Below, piece by piece: positions 18,762-26,686 of a stretch of 27,223 bases of DNA. Below the pieces are notes generated by a model that had not been told where the DNA came from, made no database searches, and worked only from the letters and a program-made list of their open reading frames with translations. Source of the stretch: Fragilaria crotonensis (Eukaryota; Bacillariophyta; Fragilariophyceae; Fragilariales; Fragilariaceae); contig JAKSYS010000759.1 in the NCBI GenBank assembly GCA_022925895.1, positions 1 to 27,223 on the forward strand. Direction: 5' to 3'. Every line of letters starts with the position of its first letter. The first letter of the stretch is position 1. The translations under genes were made by a program, and so were the position numbers.

Positions 18762-19046
18762 CTCGCCCACGACCGGCTAGTCAAGTAGCTCTTGGGCCCT
18801 GCTCTTTACATTTCATCTCCAGGTTCCTGCAGGTTCCCTTGGTGCTACGGCATCTAAATACGCCACAATCTATGCATACTTGATGGGAGGCAGCGCTAGC
18901 GCCGCGCCGACCTATCCCGAGCTAGCACGACATGACCAGGACGGCCTGCCCGGGGGGGGTGGGTGTGTCCATGGCATCGATCGTGAGGCCAAACTAGCAT
19001 GCACGATGCAATAGCAAGTTAACCTAAGATAGAGGCCAAGTGGGTG
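18762..19046 (+). other. 3' non-coding region of element D
   Basis: 285 bp between the recombinase stop and the B1 repeat. No ORF, tRNA or clear structure was seen; it contains an eight-G run near 18952-18959. Confidence 0.5.
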
Positions 19047-19294
19047 ATAATCTAGGGGCCGGAAACTACCAACGGAACTAGTAATAGATCCGTGGGAATA
19101 CCCTAAACCTTAGAAATTCAGTTCTACAGCCATCTACTAGAATACTATACTACTCTAGAGGCATGCACTGGTGCCAATCGGCAACAGTACACCAAGCTAC
19201 TGTCGCAAATGGCAGACTGTGAATTGGTAAGGCTGACGTTGTCAGACCCCCAGACATTCGAAGACCAAAACGTACAGCTCCCTATCTCCGATAG
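19047..19294 (+). repeat. Split direct repeat B1 of element D (248 bp)
   Basis: Starts ATAATCTAGGGG and ends CTCCGATAG. Identical to B2 (19582-19829) except for one base by eye (GGGGCCGG against GGGGCGGG). It directly abuts A2, reproducing the B-A junction expected in the circular intermediate. Confidence 0.92.
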
Positions 19295-19509
19295 GTCTAG
19301 CGTACGTCAACGGTCGACGAAGGGACCCACCCTCTGGTGGCCAGTCGTGTCTCCGGTCATAGTTGTGAATCACTGTGAATCACGCTCCCGGAACACGATT
19401 GCCGCCACGTAGAGGACGGAATCCAAAAACTACACAGTACCGTTTTTTGACTCAGCCTGCGTTGTACCATTGTCGTTTGAGAACGAAAAAAGTACAAGTG
19501 AAAGGACTA
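19295..19509 (+). repeat. Split direct repeat A2 of element D (215 bp)
   Basis: Longer copy of A1 (5382-5574), starting GTCTAGCGTACGTCAACGG and ending GTGAAAGGACTA. A2 is separated from B2 by 72 bp (19510-19581) of C-rich unique sequence. Confidence 0.92.
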
Positions 19510-19581
19510 CCCACCCCCCCTCACCTAAGGCCCTTCGCACCTACGGATGCTTCGCCCTTTGAGATACTAACCCTCCCGCCC

Positions 19582-19829
19582 ATAATCTAGGGGCGGGAAA
19601 CTACCAACGGAACTAGTAATAGATCCGTGGGAATACCCTAAACCTTAGAAATTCAGTTCTACAGCCATCTACTAGAATACTATACTACTCTAGAGGCATG
19701 CACTGGTGCCAATCGGCAACAGTACACCAAGCTACTGTCGCAAATGGCAGACTGTGAATTGGTAAGGCTGACGTTGTCAGACCCCCAGACATTCGAAGAC
19801 CAAAACGTACAGCTCCCTATCTCCGATAG
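19582..19829 (+). repeat. Split direct repeat B2 of element D, right terminus
   Basis: Copy of B1. It ends CTCCGATAG and is followed immediately by the Copia A codons for HSNAETV at 19830. The small ORF crossing it (19744-20019) is an accidental fusion of repeat and A integrase. Confidence 0.92.
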
Positions 19830-20016
19830 ACATTCAAATGCAGAAACTGTTGCGCGAAAATTTAGATGTGGTATTGAGAGAGCACAGAAAACCTTACGAA
19901 CAACCACACAACGTGGAGTCCGATATGCAATTCATCCCTTATCTTGCCAATATCGCGTTGATCATCTTGACTTGCATCGTCGGAGGCTTGCGGATGCCTT
20001 TTATATGGACACTTTA
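19830..20016 (+). pseudogene. Copia A integrase, N-terminal fragment
   Basis: Open frame encoding HSNAETVARKFRCGIERAQK through HPLSCQYRVDHLDLHRR to DAFYMDTL, aligned codon for codon with C pol residues about 127-190. It carries the first catalytic Asp of the DDE triad (in FYMDTL, near 20009). It is bounded on the left by element D and on the right by the insertion of Copia C, after which the frame resumes with FSKVRSINGM at 26687. Confidence 0.85.
20013..20016 (+). repeat. Target-site duplication of Copia C, left copy (TTTA)
   Basis: TTTA at 20013-20016 matches 26683-26686. It can be read as 5 bp (TTTAT) if the first T at 20017 is given to the target rather than to the LTR. Confidence 0.75.
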
Positions 20017-20210
20017 TGATTAAGTTACGCCGTAGTGGTCAAAGAACTACTTACTAAGAGAAGAGAGGGAAGAGAAGATGAACGATAACAACAAAGCAAA
20101 AGATATATTATGACTTATACTCATACTTATCGAAGTCATACTTGTCGAAGCTCGGCTCGGATTTAACCGTACGGTAGAGTACAGTAGGACAGTACGGTCC
20201 ATTATAAACA
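20017..20210 (-). repeat. 3' LTR of Copia C (194 bp)
   Basis: In element sense it begins TGTTTATAATGGACCG and ends CTTAATCA (TG...CA). It is identical to 26482-26682 except that the other copy has an extra ATTATAA. Sense-strand GCTCGCGGGGAC directly precedes it as the polypurine tract (20211-20222 on the plus strand). Confidence 0.93.
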
Positions 20211-20374
20211 GTCCCCGCGAGCCGTGCAACGATACAAGTAACCGAAACTGAATTCACAATCTCATAACACAATTCCATAAACCTGCTTATCTTTGCCCAC
20301 GAGTGTTTCTCGTGCAGGAGGTACCGATACCACGGGGGTGGTTGGAAACCTAGGGCGTAAAACGGATCACCATG
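20211..20374 (-). other. 3' untranslated region and polypurine tract of Copia C
   Basis: 164 bp between the pol stop and the 3' LTR. The 12 nt next to the LTR match the corresponding motif of Copia B at 11 of 12 positions. Confidence 0.65.
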
Positions 20375-23300
20375 TCATAGGTTGTAGAGAATCGATCCCA
20401 ATAAATCACGTCGTCGATCAGCCGGTAACACCTTGGTAAACAGATCCGCAAGATTCGTTTGAGTATCCTCTTTATGTACTTCCAACACTCCAGCCGCTGC
20501 AGCCTCACGGACCGCATGATAATTGATTGCGTTATGTTTCTTCGACAATACCGACTCCGGCACACTAGTATTCTTGACCACGCCTTGGTTATCACAATAG
20601 ACCTGGGCGGGACCATCGATCGGAACGCCGAACATTCTCAATTTGTATCGCATAGAAATAATCATGTCTCGCGCCGCTCGTAACGCGACAAACTCACTCC
20701 CAAATGTTGATGTTTCCACGGTATTCTGTCGCTTGCTCAACCATTGGATCGGAGAATTTTGCACAAATAACAAGATACCTGTATGCGAACGTCGCGTGAC
20801 CACGTTACCAGCGTGGTTCGCGTCCACAAATACATGCAGCGTCACTGGATTTCCCAAGGGCTCCGGCATTCGTGGTGGTAACTCTTCCTCAAGCTGTGGA
20901 TAAAACGATGACCAATCTGGTCGAGGGTGAGTAGGTGTCACGGGAACAGGGTCAGTTGGGTCAAATATAATTCGCGACTTCTCGTGCTTATTCAAATATG
21001 CAAACACGTGATAAGCTGCTTCGAGATGTCCCACTCTTGGTAATGCCAAGTGCTGTGAAAGCAGTGCCACCTCAGTATAGATATCGATGCGTCCAAGTTC
21101 CACGGCCCATCGCAACACTCCGATCAGATTCTGATATCGAGAGGCATGTAAATCTCCACACTCATCAGTGGTATCGATCTCCGGACGATATGTCGTGCTT
21201 GGAAATGGTGTCTTTGCAGTTGACTTCAGTCCTCGGCCCTCTTCCTGTAACAATAATTTGACATTCTTCACGGCATTCTTAACGTATGTATGTGCAGAAA
21301 ATGACCAGTATTCTTGTCCCGTTGGGTCGCCTGGTCTGGTTACCTTTTCAACGTCTGCACCTAAGTACCGAGATGGGGGTCCGACACTCGCCGGGTTCAG
21401 TTCGTAAGTGGCCTCTATAACTTTGAGATGCTCCTCCGGTGCATGTGAAATAATCAAGACATCGTCGACATACACAAGAATGTATTCATAATACTTAAAC
21501 CCATCCGGCTTCGCAAACGCACGGAGATAGACGTCGGGATCGGCAATAGAAGGTTTGAATCCCATATTTTGTATCGAATCGTTAAACATCGCTCGCCATG
21601 ATGCTCCACTTGATTTCAATCCATAAAGTGCACGCACGACTTTGATTACTGTACCTTGTCTTGAACCAAATTCGGGGCCTGCCACAAACCAGATCTTTTC
21701 TCGACATGGGGCATTTAGATAGGCATTCCCAATGTCGCAGGCCATGATATCGATGCCATTTAGTGCAGCCAAGAGGAACGCCAACCTTACACTGTCACGG
21801 CTGACGACGCTGGAGTATGTGATACTTGCTGGTGGTTCCATCATATGGCCACCAGCCACGAAACGTGCCTTCCTTGTTAGATCCATCTTGACGTCGAATA
21901 TCATGTGACATTTTATTTCCTGAAACCCAACATATCCGCTCTTCGCCAATCCGTCACGTATCTGTTGTGGCGTCACACTTTCGACATAATCAAACGCGAC
22001 CATTACCTTTTTCATTTCCTTTTGGATTGCCTTCCACCAAAAGTCCGTGCCAGTCTCCTTATCAATTTGCAAAGCCTCTTGCACGGAATGCGGTAATCTA
22101 ACTCCGTATTTATGACTCGTTTTCCAATAACGACTTTTCACCTTACCAATGATTCGATTTCTGACACGCAACGTTTCCGAAACCCACCACTTGAATGCGG
22201 GTTCTTCTTGAATACGATTCGCTACTGCATACTCGGCCAGCTCGATCGGATTCGAGTCCTTTACATGTTTAAGGTCCACCCAATCCGACGAGCCATCTTT
22301 CCATTGGCAAAGCATTTTCCAGCCCTTCGTCGTGTTCTTCGGTACTCGTCGTCCCCGTTTGGTCGTAATATAACCATTGTCAGCACGCAACGCCCTCCCA
22401 TCTCGCTTATGGTCTATGATCTCATCAAGGACGGCCTGGCGACGACCCGCATCGTCACACTGTGCGAAAATGTTCTCGGCAATTACATTTGCATTGTAAC
22501 GCATCAACGTACCATCTTCCAATTCACACTCGTATTCACGTGTATCAAGTAAGGGGTTTGAATGTCTCTTACCAATCGGGTTTCCATTATTGTCCTTGGC
22601 TTGCTTAATTACCTTTGCTGTCGCTGTCTCGCCGTCTTGGTTAACCATAAACTCTGCGCTTAGATACTGATCGAAAGAATCGAACTCGATGTCGTCTGCA
22701 TCAGGTTTAGCTGGTTGATTCATGTCCCCGTATTCCGCATCCGCCGGAATATTCGCGGCAGTATTGACGGCATCGGGGTCATCTTGTAAGTAGAAAACAG
22801 GGTTAGGGTCGTGGATTTGAAAGTTCTCGTCGCTGAGGTTGGTGAGTAATGTAGTGTCAAAGCGGGCAACACGGTCACTAATTGCGTCAACAGCCATATC
22901 GGTAATGGTGATATGTTGGACAGTGGACCGCGCGATCACCCGACCGGATTCCGTGAGTATCCAATAGGTCATGTCGCTACCAATGCGGTGCGCAATGCCA
23001 AGCCATCGGCCAGGGCGTGCCTGTTCATTAGTCATGTCGGTTTTCGGCTGATCCAAGTACCATACGCGATCATAAAAGTCAAAGTCGAGCCATTCCGAAA
23101 TGTCAACAGTTTGGCCCATTACCTTTTCAATTCCCGGTCGTTGTTCCGCTCCTCGTGCTAAGAGTGACTGCACCTCGGCAATGTAAACGAGTCCGTAGTC
23201 CCACAAACGTGTAGGCACTTGGTGTTCTCGCATCCTTGTTTTCCATTTGGTTTTCACTTCACGAATCTCGGTTTCAGCTCGGTGGTTTTGTGTCGTACCT

Positions 23301-24020
23301 CGTCCCTTTTCGGCTGGCAACAAACGAATGTGAAAACGACGAATCGCCTTAGGTACCTCCGTATTCTTACCAGTTTGTTCGCTTGCTAAATCGCAAATCA
23401 GAGTCCCCGGAATCCCGACGTCATCAACGAATTCACTCAACGCTTGTGCAATGTTGTGGCTCGATTTAGACTCCATCGGGTATATGCGAGTGAATGTACC
23501 GTTCGTGATGAGTTGAGCACAAGTGTGTCCGTTTAAAGACTTGACCTTGGAGAAGAGTGTGTCCATGTAGAAAGTGTCGTTCAACCTCCGTCGATGAAGA
23601 TTCAAGTGGTCAACACGGTAGCGCCTGTGGAGGGGGTGAATCGATTGTCGTACGCCGCGCTGGGTTGTTGTCTTTAGAGTTCGTTGCGCTGTTTCAAGTC
23701 CGCATCGGAATTTTCTCGCCACGGTCTCCGCGTTTACCTGTGAGTGTCGTTCCTTGCTTCCCACAAACGAGACGTTAACTTCACGGTGCGCAGTCGCCAC
23801 GTTTACGTTACCTATCATCCGACTGAGTAGAGTCAATTCGTCGTAGGGAGCTAAGTCATTACAAGATTCCTCAGATGTATCTGTGTTAGTGGCACGAAGT
23901 GCAAACAGGCTCCTTCGTGTTGCGATCTCCGTCATAGGTAAGTCTGGATCGGACGAGACACCAGCTATCGTAACATTCGATGGGTTCCAAACTGTACTGT
24001 CAGTGACTTGGGATACTTTT
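20375..24020 (-). CDS. Copia C pol: integrase, chromo-like segment, reverse transcriptase, RNase H
   Basis: One uninterrupted frame. Counting from its first codon at 24124 (1,249 codons), it has: conserved NAETVARKFRCGLETAQRTL at 131-150 in place of an HHCC finger; the integrase triad D188 (FYMDTLF), D245 (LICDLASEQTG) and E284 (NHRAETEIRE); an acidic linker at about 430-480; a chromo-like block at 568-632 (GWKMLCQWKDGSSDWVDLKH); RT with D797 (IDIMACDIGNAYLNAP), ALYGLKSSGASW and YVDD at 885-888; and RNase H with D1101, E1144, D1178 and D1227. The first 34 or so codons are out of frame with the real protein: the protease frame reaches an A4 run at 24017-24020 and the true reading enters pol there, so a one- or two-base indel separates protease from integrase. 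All catalytic residues are present, so it is potentially active if that indel is an error. Confidence 0.93.
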
Positions 24021-24551
24021 GCAATTCTCAAGTTCCCAACCCGTTGGTACATGGGTCTCAAAGTATACTGTTGTACCCTCCATTTGGAAGGGCACAAATA
24101 GTCCGTCACCGGTGGATATTCCAAAGGGTCTCATAGTATCCGTTGGGTCATCCGATACCGTAATCCCAAAGTGTCGCAATTGGTTAGGATTGATCAAACT
24201 CATTTTCATTCGCTTACCATACCACAGAACTTGGTTAAAGTGCAATATCACAGTCTCTCCATTCGACTCGTCAGTAAATGCCGTAACGGCGTTCACAACT
24301 GATACGTTAGTAATTGGTTGATAGTCACTCGTATAGGGGGTCACGTCACATTGCTCGCCTGTAAACTCCAAGACCAGGAAATTTGGCCCCGCCACACACG
24401 TATCGGCATGTGAATCCATCTCACATCGCGCTATGGTTCCTTCCTCGCTCTGCAACTCCCCTCGTGATACTGCGTTAATATCCCGATTTCGGTTGCCTGA
24501 GCGGATAGTTGCACGTGTGCCCCACCACCTCGCATTCGCATGGTGTTGGGG
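24021..24551 (-). CDS. Copia C aspartic protease segment
   Basis: Retropepsin domain with DSHADT at 24399-24416 (minus strand), followed by CVAGPNFLVLEFTGEQCDV, VLWYGKRMKMSLINPNQLRH and FGITVSDDP, and ending ENCK where integrase should follow. The region after the gag stop is open in this frame from about 24551. There is no good in-frame ATG before the active site, so the protease is expected to be made as part of Gag-Pol. Compared with Copia A, this copy is two bases shorter about 40 nt after the gag stop, which puts protease in a different frame from gag here. A has the single-copy unit duplicated; C has one. Confidence 0.82.
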
Positions 24552-24558
24552 TTGTTAG

Positions 24559-26142
24559 TCAATACTGTTGGTCGCGCCGAGGGCCAAATCGGCCACCCGC
24601 CCGTCCCCCTCGATCGGAACTCCCGCTGTTTGACGACACACGGGAAGACACATTCGAGCCCGCATCCGCATCGTACTCGACAATCTCGGTTGAATTACTT
24701 GCACCGGCAGTGGCGATCGCGCGAGGTTCGTTAGGACGGTTATCGTTCGTAGACGAAGAGCGGCCGCCGCGTCCAGAATATGACCCACGGTCTCCATATC
24801 CACGGCCGCTGCCACGACCTCCACCGCCACGGCCGTCACCACGACCAGATCCACGATTGTTGAGATACTCACGACGTTGGTATATGTACGTATGTCCGCC
24901 TACCATTCGCAACTTGTCCCACTCGTCGCTTGTGAAATTACGATGGATATCGGACACATCAACGCCGTTCATCATTACCTTCATGCGACCTCCATTTTGA
25001 TTTCCTCGTCCCCCGCCACGGCCACGTCCACGACCGCCGCTGCCGCGCGTATTCCTTGTGTTAGTTGTTGTAGCCCCAATTGATCGCTTATTCTTACCAG
25101 GTTCAATGGACGCAAAACGACTCGAGACTGTTCGAGAAACTGTTAGGCAAGCAGCATCAAAATCATTTAAATAACGGTCTCTGATGATCCCCATTGTCGT
25201 TTGCACCTGGATGTCGTCACACTTAATGCTGCGGAGCAACAATTGCACCTTCTGTTGCATATACATTGGCTGCCCAGCATCTGCCAACTCCTTGAACGCT
25301 TCATTCATACGGGTTAGATACTTTTCAAAGGGAAATGAGGCTTCACTCTTCCAAAACAAGGCCTCCAGTTTGGCATTAGCGGATGCAGCGCGCCTCATAT
25401 CATGGGCTTCTCCGACATAGTGCTCGCGTAACAATAAATGAGCAGCTCTTCCATCACCATCAGTAACCTTCTCGAACCAGGTTGCTCCATCAGTCTTGGT
25501 GAGGAGATCCTTAAAGAGGTGATAGACTTCACGATTGTCATCCTTAAACTGTGGTGTGTCGAATGAGGCAGCCCACAAAGCACGTGTATACTCATCCTGG
25601 GCGTCATCCGGGTTTACATCCGCTGGGCGGATAACATAACTCAACGGAACACCTGCCTTACCTCTCCTCGAATCCAAGTAGTTTGATACCTTCTTGATCC
25701 AATTTTTATAATCGCTTGCACTAAAGGCATCCGGGTAATACAACTTACTATCGGAGTCCTTGTCGGACTTGGTCAATGACATTTCCCGAATGAGATCACC
25801 AATGAATGCGTCGGTTAATTCAACCAGGTCACATGGAGCATCCTCGCGAAGTTTCTTGGTAATCCAGAATTTGACTGCCTTGAGTTTCTTCGTGCGGGAT
25901 AAACCCATTTGAACCCTGGTTGGGGCAGGAGAGCGCTTAGAATTGCGATCCGCCATCGCATCCAACTCACTATCCGTATAGTTTGCCAACTCGTTGATGT
26001 CCTCCAATCCTTCGAACTCAATAAGTCTGGTTTGGGAGGGAATGTCCCTCAACCCACACATGTGCAACACGTAACGCATCGGCTGATGCTCCAAATCAGG
26101 AAACATCTCGTCGAGGTTGAGAATGGCTGGTGCGGGATCCAT
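24559..26142 (-). CDS. Copia C gag, RGG-rich
   Basis: Intact capsid gene of about 527 codons from the conserved ATG at 26142 (MDPAPAILNLDEMFPDLEHQ); an in-frame ATG 15 codons upstream (26187) is less likely because A shares only the downstream start. Blocks: CGLRDIPSQTRLIEFEGLED near residue 30, KYLTRMNEAFKELADAGQPM in the middle, then NKRSIGATT and two Arg/Gly-rich stretches (RGSGGRGRGRGGGRG type) flanking NGVDVSDIHRNFTSDEWDKL. No CCHC zinc knuckle is present; the RGG boxes probably bind RNA instead (inference). The gene ends TAT-TGA-CTA, the same stop context as in Copia A. Confidence 0.92.
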   Translation of the reverse strand: MDPAPAILNLDEMFPDLEHQPMRYVLHMCGLRDIPSQTRLIEFEGLEDINELANYTDSELDAMADRNSKRSPAPTRVQMGLSRTKKLKAVKFWITKKLREDAPCDLVELTDAFIGDLIREMSLTKSDKDSDSKLYYPDAFSASDYKNWIKKVSNYLDSRRGKAGVPLSYVIRPADVNPDDAQDEYTRALWAASFDTPQFKDDNREVYHLFKDLLTKTDGATWFEKVTDGDGRAAHLLLREHYVGEAHDMRRAASANAKLEALFWKSEASFPFEKYLTRMNEAFKELADAGQPMYMQQKVQLLLRSIKCDDIQVQTTMGIIRDRYLNDFDAACLTVSRTVSSRFASIEPGKNKRSIGATTTNTRNTRGSGGRGRGRGGGRGNQNGGRMKVMMNGVDVSDIHRNFTSDEWDKLRMVGGHTYIYQRREYLNNRGSGRGDGRGGGGRGSGRGYGDRGSYSGRGGRSSSTNDNRPNEPRAIATAGASNSTEIVEYDADAGSNVSSRVSSNSGSSDRGGRAGGRFGPRRDQQY

Positions 26143-26466
26143 GATGCCTGTCGTATAAATATGGTGAGGGTGACTATGACCGCTCAATGTGTTATGACTC
26201 CATCGACGCTCGGTACGTTAACCGTTGTGACCATGGGAGTCACCGTCGCGCTGAGAGGTGATCAGCCCCCCAGCTCACTCACGCATGCAAAGGCTGGAAC
26301 CCAGACCGATGCTCTCTTTCTGTGTCGGCGAGACGACCCCATGACGGTGGCCAACCTTAATCGCTCATATGTGCCAGGACACAGCATCTCCTCGTCCCTA
26401 TGACCGAGGGATGGCGACGATGTTACTCGTCGTCGTTTTACACAAAACCACACATATTGTTCGCTT
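26143..26466 (-). other. Untranslated leader of Copia C
   Basis: Homologous to the leader of Copia A, with shared blocks such as GGCCACCGTCATGGGGTCG and CCCATGGTCACAACGG. The short ORFs on either strand are not conserved in A. Confidence 0.6.
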
Positions 26467-26481
26467 CTGGGTCTGATAAAC
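26467..26481 (-). promoter_or_regulatory. Primer-binding site of Copia C
   Basis: Sense-strand GTTTATCAGACCCAG directly after the 5' LTR, identical to the sites of A and E. Confidence 0.75.
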
Positions 26482-26682
26482 TGATTAAGTTACGCCGTAG
26501 TGGTCAAAGAACTACTTACTAAGAGAAGAGAGGGAAGAGAAGATGAACGATAACAACAAAGCAAAAGATATATTATGACTTATACTCATACTTATCGAAG
26601 TCATACTTGTCGAAGCTCGGCTCGGATTTAACCGTACGGTAGAGTACAGTAGGACAGTACGGTCCATTATAAATTATAAACA
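26482..26682 (-). repeat. 5' LTR of Copia C (201 bp)
   Basis: Copy of 20017-20210 with a tandem duplication of ATTATAA close to its outer end. The target duplication TTTA follows at 26683-26686. Confidence 0.93.
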
Positions 26683-26686
26683 TTTA

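Larger units (their letters stand above)
5382..19829 (+). mobile_element. Element D: DIRS/PAT-like tyrosine-recombinase retrotransposon with split direct repeats
   Basis: Order of parts: A1 repeat, gag, RT plus RNase H, overlapping tyrosine recombinase, B1, A2, B2. This is the split-direct-repeat plan known for PAT-like and Ngaro elements, whose circular DNA intermediate is inserted by a tyrosine recombinase without target duplication. It interrupts Copia A between codons for SKDR and HSNAETV; no target duplication is visible and the A frame closes exactly on removal. It is itself split by Copia B (8459-15961); without B it is about 6.9 kb. Most genes carry frameshifts, many in homopolymers, and the recombinase has a stop codon. 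Boundaries are good to 1-2 nt, because a G is shared at the junctions. Confidence 0.88.
20017..26682 (-). mobile_element. Copia C: near-intact LTR retrotransposon, antisense to its host element
   Basis: A 6,666-bp Ty1/Copia-type element on the minus strand, with matching LTRs, primer-binding site, leader, gag, protease, integrase, RT, RNase H and polypurine tract. It belongs to the same family as Copia A, into whose integrase it is inserted, and its removal restores that frame (MDTL then FSKV). The LTRs are identical apart from a 7-bp tandem duplication, so the insertion is recent. Two small indels (gag/protease and protease/integrase) are the only visible coding defects. Confidence 0.93.

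Noticed and set aside
19209-19412. Small ORF beginning MADCELVRL, present twice (19209 and 19744)
   Set aside because: It is part of the B1/B2 repeats of element D; one copy reads into A2 and the other into Copia A integrase, so the frame is incidental.
24000-24040. Programmed frameshift between protease and integrase of Copia C at the A4 run
   Set aside because: Frameshift sites lie between gag and pol, not within pol. Copia A reads through the equivalent region in one frame (ELDNCKKV), so an indel in the A run is the simpler reading.
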